Positions 50,886-62,053 are shown, counted from the stretch's first letter. The stretch is 64,000 nucleotides of DNA from Nocardia neocaledoniensis (GCF_003182135.1 NZ_QGTL01000003.1:1-64000); one strand, 5' to 3'. The notes: generated by a model not told the origin, from the letters alone. Made by a program: numbers and translations.

Positions 50886-53800
50886 GTGGGCTCGGTGGAA
50901 CGGGACGACGTGAGCGCCGAACATCCCGGATTACCGCTCACCGGAGCGCAATTGGGCATCTGGAACGCCCAGCGCCTCGACCCCGACTCGCTCAGCTACA
51001 TGGTCGGCGAGGTCCTCGAGATCGCCGGGCCCGACGCGATCGATGTGGCGCTGCTGGACACCGCGATTCGCCGCACCATCGCCGAAACCGACACGATGCG
51101 ACTGCGTTTCGCCGAGACGCCCGACGGGCCACGGCAGCGCATCACCGACCACGAGCCGGAGCTGCGCCCACTGGTCGATCTGCGCGGTGAGGCCGACCCG
51201 TTCGCCGCCGCGCACCGCCTGGTCGCCGCCGAGCGCACACGTTCGGCCACCGCGTGCCGGGCGATGGTCGACCGGCAGCTCTACACCTACACGCTGCTGC
51301 GCCTCACCGACACCGACGTGTGGTGCATCCAGCTCTACCACCACCTGATCATCGACGGCTACAGCGCGGCCATGGTCTCGCGCCGGGTCGCCGCGCACTA
51401 CACCGCGCTGCGCCGCGGCACCGACGTGCCGCGCCTGCGCTGGGGCTCGATCGAAACATTGGTGGCCGAGGACCTCGACTACCGTGCGAGCCAGGCACAT
51501 CAGCACGACCGCGAGTACTGGCGCGACCGGCTCACCCCGCTGCCGCCGCTGGACGGGCGCGGGGCCGCGCCCGAGGGCGTGGTCGAGCGGACCCACGAGG
51601 TGCGCGCGATTCTGGACGCCGGCCTGATGGACCGCGTCAAGACGGCGGCGACGGCGGCCGGGATCACCTGGGCCGACGTGCTCGTCGCCGGGTACGTGGG
51701 GTTCATCCACCGGGTGCTCGGCGAGACCGATGTGGTGATCGCGCTGCCGGTGATGGCGCGCGTCGGCAAGACCGCCCTGACCACCCCGTCCATGGCCGTC
51801 AACGTGCTGCCGCTGCGGGTGCCGGTGTCCAGTCAGGATCGCCTCGGCGATCTCGGTAAGCGGGTGGCCGACGCGCTGCGGGAGATGCGCGCCCATCAGC
51901 GTTTTCGCGGTGAGGACCTGGCCCGCGAGTTCGGCGGCGCGCAGACCGGCGCCCTGCTGCACGGCATCGGCATCAACCTCAAGGCGTTCGACTTCGCCCT
52001 CGATTTCGACGGCGCCACCGGCACGCTGCGCAATGTCGCCGGCGGCCCGCCGGAGGACCTCGGCCTGACCGTCACTCCGCTGTCGGAGGACCGGGTCCAG
52101 CTCGGCTTCGAGGTCGACGCCCGATCGCTGGACGAGGCGACGGTCCGGCGGCGGATGGACGCGCTGGTCGCGCTGCTCACCGAGCTGGTCGACGCGGACA
52201 AGCCGATCGGCGCGATCAGCCTGTACCCGAACGGATTCGGCGCTGATCGAGCCGGGACCGCACTGCCCGGCGCACCCGAGGACACCGTCGAGGTCTTCGA
52301 CCGCATGGTCGCGGCGCACGCGGACGACATCGTGCTGGTCGACGGCGCCGAGCGGCTCACCGCCGCCGAACTCGGCGCACGCGTGCATCGACTGGCCCGG
52401 TACCTGCGGGCGCACGGCATCGGCCCCGAGGACATCGTCGGCATCGCGCTCCCCCGCTCGGTGGACCTGGTGGTCGCCCTGCTGGCGGTGCGGCACGCGG
52501 GCGCGGCGTTCCTCATGCTCGACCTCGGCCATCCCGCCCAGCGGCTGACCGACATCGTCGACGACGCAGCCCCGGTACTGATCCTCACCGACGACGCTGT
52601 CGCGGACACCGTATTCGCCGGGATCGCCGGCAGGCCCGCGCGCGTGGTGGCCTCCACCCGGTCGAGCGCGCCCGCCCCGATCGCCGATGTGGGGCGCGGC
52701 GCGACGACGTTGATCCGGTTGTCGAACAGCGGTGTTCGGGCGACCGTCGCATGCCTCGCCGACGGTCCGCTGTCCGAGACCGAACTCGCGGCGCCGCGCC
52801 GGGCGGAGCACCTTGCTTACGTCGTGTACACCTCCGGGTCCACCGGCAAGCCCAAGGGTGTGCAGATCTCCTGCGGCGCGATGGCACATCTGCTGCACCA
52901 TCACCGATCGACCGTGTACGCCGACACCGCCGCACGCGTGGGCGGGCGGCAACTGCAGGTCGCGCACACCTACTCCTTCGCCTTCGACGCGGCGCTGGAC
53001 CAGTTGCTGTGGTTGTGGTGTGGGCATCGGGTCCACCTGTACGACAGTGACATCCAGAAGGACGCGGCGGCGCAGCTCGCGGCGTTGCGCGCCGATCGCA
53101 TCGATGTCGTCGACACCACGCCCTCGATGGCCGCGGCCCTGATCGACAACGGGCTGCTCGGCAGCGCGCATCGGCCCGAGCTGCTGCTGCTCGGTGGCGA
53201 GGCGACCCCACCCGCGCTGTGGTCGGCGATCGTCGCCTCGACGGTGCCCGCCCGCAACATGTACGGCCCGACGGAGGCCACCGTCGACGCGCTCAGCGCG
53301 GCGGTGACCGGCCCGCTCCCCCACGTCGGTGGTCCGCTGGCGGGCACCCGGGCGTATCTGCTCGACGGTGCGCTGCAACTCGTCCCCGACGGCGAGGTCG
53401 GCGAAGTGTATTTGGCCGGTCCGCAATTGGCGCGTGGCTACCTCGGTCGTGTCGCGGTGACGGCGGACCGTTTCGTCGCCGACCCGTTCGTGCCGGGCGA
53501 GCGCATGTACCGCACGGGCGACCGGGCACGCTGGCTGCCCGGCCAGGGCTACGACTACCTCGGGCGCGCCGACGCCCAGATCAAAGTGCGCGGCTACCGC
53601 GTGGAATTGGGCGAGGTCGAGGCCTCGCTCGGCGCGCTGCCCGGGGTGGCCGCCGCGGCCGCCACCATCCGCAAGTCCGGTGACAGCACCCGATTGGTGG
53701 GCTACCTGGTCCCGGAAGCGGGCCGCGCCCTCGAACCCGACGCGCTGCGACACCGGCTGACCACCTTGGTCCCCGATCATCTGGTGCCCTCGGCGCTCGT

Positions 53801-56800
53801 GATCCTCGCCGCCCTGCCCACCACCGTCAACGGCAAACTCGACCGCGCGGCCCTGCCCGCACCCCAGTTCACCTCGACCGGACGTCCGCCCCGCACCGAG
53901 CGGGAGCGAGCGTTGTGCGCAGTCGTCGCCGAGGCGCTCGGCCTGCCAGAGGTGAATGCCACCGACGATTTCTTCGGGCTCGGCGGCGACAGCATCACCG
54001 CCATCGGCGTGAGCAGCCGCCTGCGCGCCCTCGGCTGGGAAGTCCAGCCGAAAACCCTGCTCGCCCAGCGCGATCTGGCCGGCATCGCCGCTGCCGCCCA
54101 GCAGTCCGCCCCCGAGGCGGCCCCCACACCGGACGAGGCGACGGGCCCCATCCCGATCCCACCCATGGTGGCAGCGCTCCTGGCAGCGAATTCGAGCCCA
54201 GACGCTGTCGCCGGGTACGCCCAGTGGACCGCCCTGACCCTGCACGAGGACCTCACCCTCGACCACCTCACCACCGGCCTGCAAACCCTGCTGGACCGGC
54301 ACGACGCCTTGCGCCTCGTCCTGCGCGGTGCGGACTCCGACCCCCGGCTCGAGGTCGCGGGCGTCGGCACCGTTCGCGCGGCGGACCTGAGACGCGAACT
54401 GGTGCTCGATGAGCCGCGTCCAGCCGACGGCGCACGTGACACCCCCCTGGCCGGATGTGGTGCGGTCGACGCGTCCGACGAACGGCGCGGGACGGAGACC
54501 GGGGAGACGACTCGGACCACCGAAATCTCCGGCGCTCCACCAGAGGTCGAATTCCCAGACACGCCGAGTGGAGCCGGCGCCGCCGGGACCACATCCCGTG
54601 CGGCGGCCGCCGACGTGGCGGCACACCGGGAGCGAGCGGCTGCCGCAAGGCCCGTCGAAGGCACCCCGGTGCCCGACTCTTTCAACACCTCGAATGCCGG
54701 GCCGCAACGCATCGATGCGACGGCGACCAGGTCGATTACATCGTCGCCACCGGACCACACAGCTGCGGATCCGGATTCGCCGATCGTGGCGACGGCGGTC
54801 GGCCTCGCCGCCGAATTGGATCCCACGGCGGGGATTCAGCTTCAAGCGGCATTGGTGCGCACCACGCCGGGGACGCCCGACAAACTCGTACTGGTCGCGA
54901 ATCACCTGGTGGTGGACGGGGTTTCGTGGCGCATCCTGGTGCCCGAGCTGTACGAGGCGTGCGCGGCTGCCCGCGACGGGCGTTCGGCACGGCTGTCCAC
55001 GAAGGGAAGTTCGTGGCGGCGCTACGCCACGCTGCTCGCCGAGTCCGGGACCGCGGGCGACTACCGCCCGGAGCTGGCGCACTGGGAGCACGCGCTCGGC
55101 GACGACACCGTCCCGCCCCTCGGTGACCGTCCGCTCGACCACACAGTCGACCGCGTCGAGACCGCCGAGCAGACGCGAACTTTCGCCGATCCGGCGGTGT
55201 CGGAGGCGCTGCTGACCACGCTCCCCGCCGCCTACCGGGTGAAGCCCGACGAGGTCTTGCTGGCGGCCTTGATGCTGGCGATCAATGCCTGGCGGCGTGA
55301 GCGCGGCGAGGCGCTGGAGCCGGGCAGGCCCGTCACCGTCGAGGGCCACGGACGCGAGCCGCTGCGGCCCGACACCGACTTCGCCGGCACCGTCGGCTGG
55401 TTCACCAGCGAGTTCCCGGTGTGGACGCCCGCCACGGGCGTCGACGACGCGGCCGGCCTGGCCGAGGCGCTGGCCGGCGGTGCGGCGGCGGGGCGGCTGC
55501 TGCGCGCGGTCAAGGAGGCCAAGCGGGCCGTGCCCGGCAACGGTGTCGGGTACGGGGTGCTGCGCCGGCTCGATCCGGAGACCGCGCCGCGCTTCGCCGA
55601 CCAGCGCGCGCCGGAAGTCCTGCTCAACTACCTGGGCCGGTTCGGTGGCGGCGGCGCCGCGGGCTGGAGCCTGCCCGAAGACGACCCGTTCGCGGTGACC
55701 GAGCCACTCGAGAAGGCACTCACCGAGGTGCTCGCGCTCAACATCTTCGTACACGAACAGGCAGGCGCGGCCCGCTTGGCGGTGGAGTGGACCGCGGCGG
55801 GCCGGATTCTCGGCGCTGACCGGGTGGCCGAACTCCAGCGGCACTTCGCGCTGGCGCTGGAAGCCTTCGCCGCGCACGCGATGCTGTTCCCCGGCGGGCT
55901 CACCCCCTCGGACTCCGGCGTGCCCGTCGACCAGGACACCATCGACGCGCTGGAGGCCACGCACGGCCCGCTGGCCGACCTCCTGCCGCTCTCGCCGCTG
56001 CAGGAAGGGCTGCTGTTCCACGCGATTCGCGACGGCGCCGAGGATGTCTACACCTTGAGCGCGCGCGTCGACCTGCACGGACCGCTGGACAGTGCCCGGT
56101 TGTCGGCGGCGTTCGACACCGTCGTCGGCAGGCACCCCACGATGGCGGCCGCCTTCCACTACGAGGGGCTGGATCAGCCGGTGCAGGCCGTGCCCCGCGC
56201 GGTCAGCATGCCCTGGCGCGAGGTCGACCTGTCCGGACTGCCGGAGCGCGCGGCACGAGCCGCTGCCGATCTGCTGGAAGCCGAGGCGACGCGGCACCGG
56301 TTCGCGGTGGATCGGTCGCCGATGTTGCGCGCCACCATGATCCGGATGCCCGGTGACGCGCACCGCCTGGTGCTCAACACCCACCACCTCGTGATCGACG
56401 GCTGGTCGACCCCGATCGTGCTGCGCGAGGTCCTGGCCGCCTACCACGGCGACGAACTGCCGCCCGCCGCGTCCTACCGCGACTACCTGGCCTGGATCGG
56501 CACCCGCGATCGCGCGGCCGTCCGCGCGGCCTGGTCGGAACGGCTCGCCGGGCTCGACGCACCGACGTTGGTCCGCGCCGACACTTCGCTCGAACGAGAA
56601 TTCCGGCAGTGGCGGGTTCCGCTGCCCGCCGCACTCGCCGCCGAGCTGGCCGAACTCGGCCGCCGTCGCGGCCTGACGATGAACACCCTGGTCCAGGGCA
56701 CCTGGGCGCTGGTTCTCGCCGCGCTCACCGGCCGCACCGACATCGTGTTCGGCGCGACGGTCTCCGGGCGCCCCGCCGAACTGCCCGGCGTCTCGGGCAT

Positions 56801-59800
56801 GGTCGGCCTGTTCGCCAACACCGTGCCGGTGCGCTGTGCCTTCGACCCCGACCGGGCACTGCTCGACCAGCTGGCCGAACTGCAGGAGAACCAGTTCGCC
56901 ATGCAGGAATTCGACTACGCGGGACTGGCGGAGATCGAACGGATCGCGGGCCTCGGCACGCTCTTCGACACCCTCGTCGCCTTCGAGAACTTCCCCAATT
57001 CGGGTCCGGGACAGCCCGATTCGCACGAACTGCGGCGCGGCGAGTTCCACAACCACGGCAACACCCACTACCCGCTGACCCTCATCGCCCCGCCGGGCGA
57101 CCACCTGGAACTGGTGATCTGGCACGACCGCGCCGCCGTCCACGACAGCACGCTGCCCCGCATCGCCGACCGGATCACCGCGATCCTGACCGCCGTCGCC
57201 ACCACGGCGGACGTCCGACCGGCCCAGTTCATCGAGCCCCTGACACCGGCCCCGACCGTCGCCTGGCCTGCCACCGCCGCGTCGGACTTCGGCACAGCAC
57301 CGACAGCCGCTCCGTCGGCGCCGGCCGCGAGCCTCGCACCGGCCGCTGATCACTCGGCGACCTCCCCCGCCTCGCCCGCGGGCCGCGCCACGACACCGAC
57401 AGCGGCCTGCACAACCACGAGTTCCATACCCCCCGCCGCGCGGCGAGCTGGAACCTACCGGGCAGGTGCGTGGAGTGACGCCGGCTCCGCAGCGCTGCAA
57501 CAGGACCCGCGGGGCACCACCCTCGCCGACTGGGGCCGCCCTGTCGCTCCTGCGACTCCGGCGATCACCGCCGAGGGCGTCACCATCGACTTCCAGGAGT
57601 TCGAGGCGAAAGCCAATCGCCTTGCCCGGTGGCTCGTCTCGCGCGGCGTCGGCCCCGAAATCGTGGTCGCCGTCGCCATGCCACGGACCATCGACTCGGT
57701 CGTCACCGCGCACGCGATCAGCCGGGCAGGCGGCGTCTACCTGCCGGTGGACCCGGAGCAGCCCGCGCAGCGCGTCGAGAAGATCCTCGACACCGCCTCT
57801 CCCGCACTGGTTCTCAGCTCGCTCGACGAGGCCGACACCAGCGGCTTCGCCGAGACACCGCTCACCGACGCCGACCGGCTCGCCCCGCTGCGTCCCGCGA
57901 ACACCGCGTGCCTGCTGTTCACCTCCGGCTCCACCGGAACGCCGAAGGGCGTGAGCCTGTCGCACGCGGCGATCGTCGCGACCTTCACCTGGCTGCAGCG
58001 CGAATGCGGGTTCGGCCCCGGCGACACGATGCTCTACCGCACCCCGCCGATCTTCGACGCCTCGCTCATGGAGATGTTCCTGCCGCTGCACGTCGGCGCC
58101 CGCATCGTGCTGGCCAGGCCCGGCGGCCACCGCGATCCCTACTACCAGGCCGAGCTCATGCGCGCGGAGCGGGTGACCGCGATGTGGATGACCACGTCCA
58201 TGCTGACCGTGCTCGCCGAAGAGGCCGACCTGTCCGGCTGCACCGACCTGCGCTGCGTACTCACCGGCGGTGAGGTCCTGCCGCCCGCCACCGCCCAGCG
58301 CGTGCGGGCGCTCACCGGCACCGCCGTCTACAACTTCTACGGCCCCACCGAGGCCGCGATCGGCTTCACCTTCCACGAGACCGTCGACGCCGACACCACT
58401 TCGGTGCCGGTGGGCGCGCCCGCCGACGCCGTCCGCATTCTCGACGACCGGCTGCGCCCGGTGCCCGAGGGCACCGTCGGCGAGCTCTACATGACCGGTG
58501 TGCGGCTGGCTCGCGGCTACCTGGCCCGTCCGGATCTGAGCGCGGCGGCCTTCGTCGCAGACCCCGGCGGCAACGGCGAAAGGATGTACCGCACGGGCGA
58601 TCTGGTGCGGATGAACCCGCACGGAGAACTCGAGTACGTCGGCCGCACCGACAGCCAGGTGAAGCTGCGCGGCCAGCGCATCGAACTCGGCGACATCGAA
58701 TCGGCCCTGCTCGGCTGTGCCGGGGTGGCCCACGCGGTGGTGCTGCTGCGCGAGGACACCCCGGGCGATCAGCGCCTGGTCGCCTATCTCGTCGCGAGCT
58801 CCGGCAGCACGCTCGACACCACAGCGGTCCGCGCACAACTCCGAGAAGCGCTCCCCGCGTACATGATTCCGTCCGCGTTCGTGGTGCTCGACCACGTGCC
58901 GCGCACCGCGACCGAGAAGATCGCCCGCCGGGATCTTCCCACGCCGGAGTCCGTCGCCGCTGCGCCACGTCACGGGTCGGCGCGGTCCGCGCCCGGTTCG
59001 GCCGACCCAGGCGCCACGGTCGACGCACTCGGCGCGAGCGGCACCGGCGGCGCGGCCGGCGCTGTCGACCCACTCAGCGCGGTCGCGGTGGACCGCACGG
59101 TTGGCACTGCCGACCCAGTCGGCACAGGCGCGGCGGGCAGCACGGTTGGCACGGGCGCGGCGGAAGCGGTTGGCGCAGTCGACCCCCTTGGCGCGGGCGG
59201 CCCGACGCCGGGCGGGGAGACGATCGACACCATCCGCGCGGCGATGGCGGCGGTGCTGTCGATCGACGACATCGGCGCCGACGACGACTTCTTCGAGCAG
59301 GGCGGGCACTCGCTGCTCGCGGTGCGTCTGGTCGGCCGCCTGACCCGCGCGGATCTGCCGGTGGTGCTCGACGACGTCTTCACCGCGCCCACCCCGCGCG
59401 GGCTCGCTGCACGCGTCGGCGCGGTCGATCCCGGCGCGCGCCGACCCGCGGACGGCTTGGCCGGTGTGGGCAGGCGCCTCGAACCGGTGCTCGAACTGCG
59501 CGCCGAAGGTTCGGCCCCGCCGCTGTTCTGCATCCACCAGATCGGCGGCACCGCATGGAAATACGCGCCGCTGGCCCGCCTGCTGCGCGCCGACCGTCCG
59601 ATCATCGGCCTGCAGATGCCCCAGCTCACCGCACCGGATACGCCGACGCGCACGCTCGACGACCTGGCCCGCTTCTACCTCGACGCCGTGCGCCGCATCC
59701 AGCCGCACGGCCCCTACCACCTGCTGGGGTATTCGCTGGGCGGCAACATCGCCCACGCCATGGCCGCCATCCTGGAAGCCGAGGGTGAACAGGTCGGCTT

Positions 59801-60188
59801 CGTGGGTCTGCTCGACTCGCATCCGCTCTCGAACCTGACCGACCGGGCAGCCGCGACGCTCGCCGATCCCTCCGGTATGGAGGCGCTCGTACCCGAAATC
59901 GGTGAGTACCCCGCCGAATTGGCGGCGGTGGTGGTCCATGCCGCGACCGAGCTGTTGCGCATGGTCACCGAGTCGGAGTCGCCGAGCTACAGCGGCCCGA
60001 TGGCCCTGTACTGCGCCGACAACGGTCTGGAACCCGAACGCGTGCACGCCCAGCTCACCGGGTGGCAAGCCGCAGGCGCGCACCTGGTGATCCGGCGACT
60101 TCCCTACACACACAACGAGATCGCGATGCCGGCCGGTTGGCCCGAGGTCGCCGCGCTCCTCGACGTGGATCCCGCGATCCGCACCTGA
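50886..60188 (+). CDS. two-module siderophore NRPS, C-A-PCP-E-C-A-PCP-TE
   Basis: 3100 residues from GTG at 50886 (AAGGAG five bases upstream). Domains: C1 about 15-440 with HHLIIDG (152-158), accepting DHB; A1 about 466-990 with [11 protein letters not shown] (648) and NGKLDR; PCP1 with GGDSITAI (Ser1036); an epimerase about 1070-1680 with [10 protein letters not shown] (1339), [14 protein letters not shown] and LNYLG; C2 about 1690-2120 with HHLVIDG (1833); A2 about 2165-2700 with [11 protein letters not shown] (2345) and Lys2678; PCP2 with GGHSLL (Ser2809); TE about 2860-3100 with GYSLGG (Ser2950). Pocket residues read by alignment to GrsA: A1 D-A-D-S-L-G-M-V-D-K (basic substrate, Lys/Arg-like); A2 D-A-M-S-L-G-F-I-G-K (no match recalled). 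The order equals that known for vanchrobactin and chrysobactin synthetases. Low-complexity inserts lie at about 1172-1299, 2120-2165 and 2690-2775. No MbtH-like gene is nearby. Confidence 0.95.
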   Translation: MGSVERDDVSAEHPGLPLTGAQLGIWNAQRLDPDSLSYMVGEVLEIAGPDAIDVALLDTAIRRTIAETDTMRLRFAETPDGPRQRITDHEPELRPLVDLRGEADPFAAAHRLVAAERTRSATACRAMVDRQLYTYTLLRLTDTDVWCIQLYHHLIIDGYSAAMVSRRVAAHYTALRRGTDVPRLRWGSIETLVAEDLDYRASQAHQHDREYWRDRLTPLPPLDGRGAAPEGVVERTHEVRAILDAGLMDRVKTAATAAGITWADVLVAGYVGFIHRVLGETDVVIALPVMARVGKTALTTPSMAVNVLPLRVPVSSQDRLGDLGKRVADALREMRAHQRFRGEDLAREFGGAQTGALLHGIGINLKAFDFALDFDGATGTLRNVAGGPPEDLGLTVTPLSEDRVQLGFEVDARSLDEATVRRRMDALVALLTELVDADKPIGAISLYPNGFGADRAGTALPGAPEDTVEVFDRMVAAHADDIVLVDGAERLTAAELGARVHRLARYLRAHGIGPEDIVGIALPRSVDLVVALLAVRHAGAAFLMLDLGHPAQRLTDIVDDAAPVLILTDDAVADTVFAGIAGRPARVVASTRSSAPAPIADVGRGATTLIRLSNSGVRATVACLADGPLSETELAAPRRAEHLAYVVYTSGSTGKPKGVQISCGAMAHLLHHHRSTVYADTAARVGGRQLQVAHTYSFAFDAALDQLLWLWCGHRVHLYDSDIQKDAAAQLAALRADRIDVVDTTPSMAAALIDNGLLGSAHRPELLLLGGEATPPALWSAIVASTVPARNMYGPTEATVDALSAAVTGPLPHVGGPLAGTRAYLLDGALQLVPDGEVGEVYLAGPQLARGYLGRVAVTADRFVADPFVPGERMYRTGDRARWLPGQGYDYLGRADAQIKVRGYRVELGEVEASLGALPGVAAAAATIRKSGDSTRLVGYLVPEAGRALEPDALRHRLTTLVPDHLVPSALVILAALPTTVNGKLDRAALPAPQFTSTGRPPRTERERALCAVVAEALGLPEVNATDDFFGLGGDSITAIGVSSRLRALGWEVQPKTLLAQRDLAGIAAAAQQSAPEAAPTPDEATGPIPIPPMVAALLAANSSPDAVAGYAQWTALTLHEDLTLDHLTTGLQTLLDRHDALRLVLRGADSDPRLEVAGVGTVRAADLRRELVLDEPRPADGARDTPLAGCGAVDASDERRGTETGETTRTTEISGAPPEVEFPDTPSGAGAAGTTSRAAAADVAAHRERAAAARPVEGTPVPDSFNTSNAGPQRIDATATRSITSSPPDHTAADPDSPIVATAVGLAAELDPTAGIQLQAALVRTTPGTPDKLVLVANHLVVDGVSWRILVPELYEACAAARDGRSARLSTKGSSWRRYATLLAESGTAGDYRPELAHWEHALGDDTVPPLGDRPLDHTVDRVETAEQTRTFADPAVSEALLTTLPAAYRVKPDEVLLAALMLAINAWRRERGEALEPGRPVTVEGHGREPLRPDTDFAGTVGWFTSEFPVWTPATGVDDAAGLAEALAGGAAAGRLLRAVKEAKRAVPGNGVGYGVLRRLDPETAPRFADQRAPEVLLNYLGRFGGGGAAGWSLPEDDPFAVTEPLEKALTEVLALNIFVHEQAGAARLAVEWTAAGRILGADRVAELQRHFALALEAFAAHAMLFPGGLTPSDSGVPVDQDTIDALEATHGPLADLLPLSPLQEGLLFHAIRDGAEDVYTLSARVDLHGPLDSARLSAAFDTVVGRHPTMAAAFHYEGLDQPVQAVPRAVSMPWREVDLSGLPERAARAAADLLEAEATRHRFAVDRSPMLRATMIRMPGDAHRLVLNTHHLVIDGWSTPIVLREVLAAYHGDELPPAASYRDYLAWIGTRDRAAVRAAWSERLAGLDAPTLVRADTSLEREFRQWRVPLPAALAAELAELGRRRGLTMNTLVQGTWALVLAALTGRTDIVFGATVSGRPAELPGVSGMVGLFANTVPVRCAFDPDRALLDQLAELQENQFAMQEFDYAGLAEIERIAGLGTLFDTLVAFENFPNSGPGQPDSHELRRGEFHNHGNTHYPLTLIAPPGDHLELVIWHDRAAVHDSTLPRIADRITAILTAVATTADVRPAQFIEPLTPAPTVAWPATAASDFGTAPTAAPSAPAASLAPAADHSATSPASPAGRATTPTAACTTTSSIPPAARRAGTYRAGAWSDAGSAALQQDPRGTTLADWGRPVAPATPAITAEGVTIDFQEFEAKANRLARWLVSRGVGPEIVVAVAMPRTIDSVVTAHAISRAGGVYLPVDPEQPAQRVEKILDTASPALVLSSLDEADTSGFAETPLTDADRLAPLRPANTACLLFTSGSTGTPKGVSLSHAAIVATFTWLQRECGFGPGDTMLYRTPPIFDASLMEMFLPLHVGARIVLARPGGHRDPYYQAELMRAERVTAMWMTTSMLTVLAEEADLSGCTDLRCVLTGGEVLPPATAQRVRALTGTAVYNFYGPTEAAIGFTFHETVDADTTSVPVGAPADAVRILDDRLRPVPEGTVGELYMTGVRLARGYLARPDLSAAAFVADPGGNGERMYRTGDLVRMNPHGELEYVGRTDSQVKLRGQRIELGDIESALLGCAGVAHAVVLLREDTPGDQRLVAYLVASSGSTLDTTAVRAQLREALPAYMIPSAFVVLDHVPRTATEKIARRDLPTPESVAAAPRHGSARSAPGSADPGATVDALGASGTGGAAGAVDPLSAVAVDRTVGTADPVGTGAAGSTVGTGAAEAVGAVDPLGAGGPTPGGETIDTIRAAMAAVLSIDDIGADDDFFEQGGHSLLAVRLVGRLTRADLPVVLDDVFTAPTPRGLAARVGAVDPGARRPADGLAGVGRRLEPVLELRAEGSAPPLFCIHQIGGTAWKYAPLARLLRADRPIIGLQMPQLTAPDTPTRTLDDLARFYLDAVRRIQPHGPYHLLGYSLGGNIAHAMAAILEAEGEQVGFVGLLDSHPLSNLTDRAAATLADPSGMEALVPEIGEYPAELAAVVVHAATELLRMVTESESPSYSGPMALYCADNGLEPERVHAQLTGWQAAGAHLVIRRLPYTHNEIAMPAGWPEVAALLDVDPAIRT

Positions 60189-60220
60189 TCTTCCACTGGA
60201 AAGAAAGAAGGAAACACTCC

Positions 60221-61222
60221 ATGTCAGCGCACCGAATGACGGCACGCATGCGTGCCGCCGTCGCACTCCTGATCGTCGCGGTGACCGCGACGGCCGTGGG
60301 CTGCGGCACCTCCACCTCCGACGAGGCCGCCGACACCGGCACCCGCCAGGTGGAAACCGCCAAGGGCCCGATCACCGTGCCCGCCGACCCGCAGCGCATC
60401 GTGGTCCTCAACGGCGCACTCGCCGGCTTCCTGTTCGACCTCGACGCGAAGGTGAAGGCCGCGGACCCGCGCATTCTCGGCGTCACCCTCGGCGCCGGCG
60501 AGTTCCCGCCCGCCTGGGCCGCCGACGCCAAGGAGCAGGGCGTCGAAGCGGTGCCCTCCGGTGACGACCTGAACCTCGAGTTCATCGCCGCCCAGCGGCC
60601 GGACCTGATCATCGGCGGCGGCCCCGGCTTCCCCGGCCTGCAGACGATCAAGAACTACGACAAGCTCAGCGCCGTGGCGCCCACCGCCCTGGTGCCCTCC
60701 GACCTCGCCAACTGGCAGGACCAGCTGAAGACGGTGGCCGACTTCGTGAACCGTCCCGAGAAGGTGGACACCATGATCACCGCCTACAACGACAGGGTGC
60801 AGGAGGTGAAGGCCGCGCTGAAGGTGCCGCAGGGCGCCGCGGCGGTGATGCAGTCCCAGGCCGACGGCAAGCCCGTCCTGCTGGCCCCCAACACCCCGCT
60901 GTCCAACCTGCTCGCCGCGGTCGGCTTCACCATCGACGACAAGATCGAGGCGAAGGCGGGCAACCCGCCCCGCACCCAGGCCGGTGACTGGGTCACCTTC
61001 AGCCCCGAACTGCTGAGCACCGTGGTCGACGCCCCCAACCTGTTCGTCCTGCTCCTCGACGGCGGCCGCGACATCCCGCAACTGAAGGCCGACCCGGCCC
61101 TGGCCATCCTGCCGGCCTTCCAGCAGAACCAGGTCTACGAGCTCCCCGCCGCCAGCAAGCGCCCCGACTACCGCCAGGCCATGGCCACCCTGGACCTCCT
61201 GGCCGAACGCTTCAAGAAGTAG
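60221..61222 (+). CDS. second ferric-siderophore binding lipoprotein (FecB/FepB type)
   Basis: 333 residues, ATG at 60221 with AAGAAGGAAA upstream, 32 bases after the NRPS stop. Lipobox AVGC (Cys28). Clearly a paralogue of the protein at 42992: VPADPQRIVVLNGALAGFLF, LNLEFIAAQRPDLIIGGGPG, and PAASKRPDYRQAMATLDLLA at the end. No permease or ATPase gene accompanies it, so it probably feeds the transporter at 40113-42987, perhaps with a different ligand form (for example a monomer or hydrolysed product). Likely co-transcribed with the NRPS and iron-repressed. Confidence 0.92.
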   Translation: MSAHRMTARMRAAVALLIVAVTATAVGCGTSTSDEAADTGTRQVETAKGPITVPADPQRIVVLNGALAGFLFDLDAKVKAADPRILGVTLGAGEFPPAWAADAKEQGVEAVPSGDDLNLEFIAAQRPDLIIGGGPGFPGLQTIKNYDKLSAVAPTALVPSDLANWQDQLKTVADFVNRPEKVDTMITAYNDRVQEVKAALKVPQGAAAVMQSQADGKPVLLAPNTPLSNLLAAVGFTIDDKIEAKAGNPPRTQAGDWVTFSPELLSTVVDAPNLFVLLLDGGRDIPQLKADPALAILPAFQQNQVYELPAASKRPDYRQAMATLDLLAERFKK

Positions 61223-61246
61223 CCGCAGACGATCGCGTCACATGCT

Positions 61247-61280
61247 CACCCCGTCCACCGGAACACCGGCGGGCGGGGTG
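61247..61280. terminator. hairpin terminator at the end of the siderophore island
   Basis: CACCCCGTCCACCGG (61247-61261) pairs with CCGGCGGGCGGGGTG (61266-61280), with a few internal mismatches, around an AACA loop. It lies 24 bases after the binding-protein stop and just past the end of the convergent toxin gene at 61294. Confidence 0.65.
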
Positions 61281-61293
61281 TTCGCGTTCACGG

Positions 61294-61707
61294 TCATTCC
61301 CACGGGTCGATGACGTGTACGCCGGTCGCACGGACTGCCCCGTCACGGGTGGCGATGCTCATTCCCGCGGCCTTGGCGGTGGCCGCGATATACCCATCGG
61401 AGCGGCCGATCGCTATACCCATGGCACGTGCGGCGGCCATGAGCTCGGCGTATGCCGCCGCTTCTGCCACATCGAACGGAAGTACCCGCTTCGCGAACAA
61501 GGGCATGATCCGCGTTTCGAACCGGTCGCGCATTCGCTCTCGCCGAGCTCCCGCGGGCATCGCGGCCAAGCCGTAGCGGATCTCGGCCACGGTGACGGCC
61601 GAGAGACAGAGCGTGCGAAACGGGGTCGCGTCCAGCCAGGCGATGACGCGCGCATCAGGCGCCTTGCGCATGGTCTCGGAGATGACGTTGGTGTCGAGAA
61701 CGATCAC
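61294..61707 (-). CDS. PIN-domain ribonuclease toxin (FitB/VapC type)
   Basis: 137 residues, GTG at 61707 sharing one base with the antitoxin stop (TAGTG). The PIN acidic set is complete: D5 (MIVLDTNVISE), E42 (VTVAEIRYGL), D104 (GRSDGYIAATA) and D122 (IATRDG). VapC/FitB toxins cut tRNA or other RNAs with Mg2+. The IRYGLAAMPAG and RSDGYIAA segments place it closer to FitB than to mycobacterial VapC. The gene seems intact. Confidence 0.92.
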   Translation of the reverse strand: MIVLDTNVISETMRKAPDARVIAWLDATPFRTLCLSAVTVAEIRYGLAAMPAGARRERMRDRFETRIMPLFAKRVLPFDVAEAAAYAELMAAARAMGIAIGRSDGYIAATAKAAGMSIATRDGAVRATGVHVIDPWE

Positions 61708-61964
61708 TAGTCGAACTCCAGTGGCTCGGCGGGTGTGCGGTCACGCTCGTTGATCAGGTCGTATTCGTCGTCGGTCAGTTCGAAGTCGCGGCCGATATCG
61801 GCCAGGAGCGAGCCGAGCTTGATGTCTTCGTCGGGTTCCGGCGTCACGGCGTCGGTCAGGATCGCACGCACCTCGGCTTCGGTACTCCGGCCGTTGGCCG
61901 CAGCGCGCAGACGTAAGCGGTCGCGCACGTCGTCGGGTAGATCGCGCACTGTCAATCGAGCCAT
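61707..61964 (-). CDS. ribbon-helix-helix antitoxin (FitA/VapB type)
   Basis: 85 residues from ATG at 61964 (a GTG at 61973 would add three). The ribbon-helix-helix DNA-binding part is LTVRDLPDDVRDRLRLRAAA, then NGRSTEAEVRAILTDAV, as in FitA. The acidic C-terminal tail (DDEYDLINERDRTPAEPLEF) would wrap the toxin active site. It binds the toxin and represses the operon. Directly upstream of and coupled to the toxin gene. Confidence 0.9.
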   Translation of the reverse strand: MARLTVRDLPDDVRDRLRLRAAANGRSTEAEVRAILTDAVTPEPDEDIKLGSLLADIGRDFELTDDEYDLINERDRTPAEPLEFD

Positions 61965-62053
61965 CCCGCTCACCCACTCCAGGAAATGACGCCATCGGCG
62001 CCATTGACTTCATTGACCTCAATACTAGCGCGAGGCGGTCCCGCGGCAACGCG

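Noticed and set aside
50872..50886. ATG at 50872 as the NRPS start
   Set aside because: It is in another frame from the NRPS; GTG at 50886 has AAGGAG at the right distance and opens the C domain.
50931..60266. An open reading frame of about 3100 codons on the minus strand opposite the NRPS gene
   Set aside because: The translation is Arg/Gly/Ala/Val/His-rich with no domain similarity, as expected for the mirror of a G+C-rich coding strand with biased third positions. The plus strand holds the complete NRPS.
40113..61222. Nocobactin/mycobactin-type cluster
   Set aside because: No cyclisation domains, lysine N-hydroxylase or salicylate-type logic is seen; entA, entB and entC together point to 2,3-dihydroxybenzoate.
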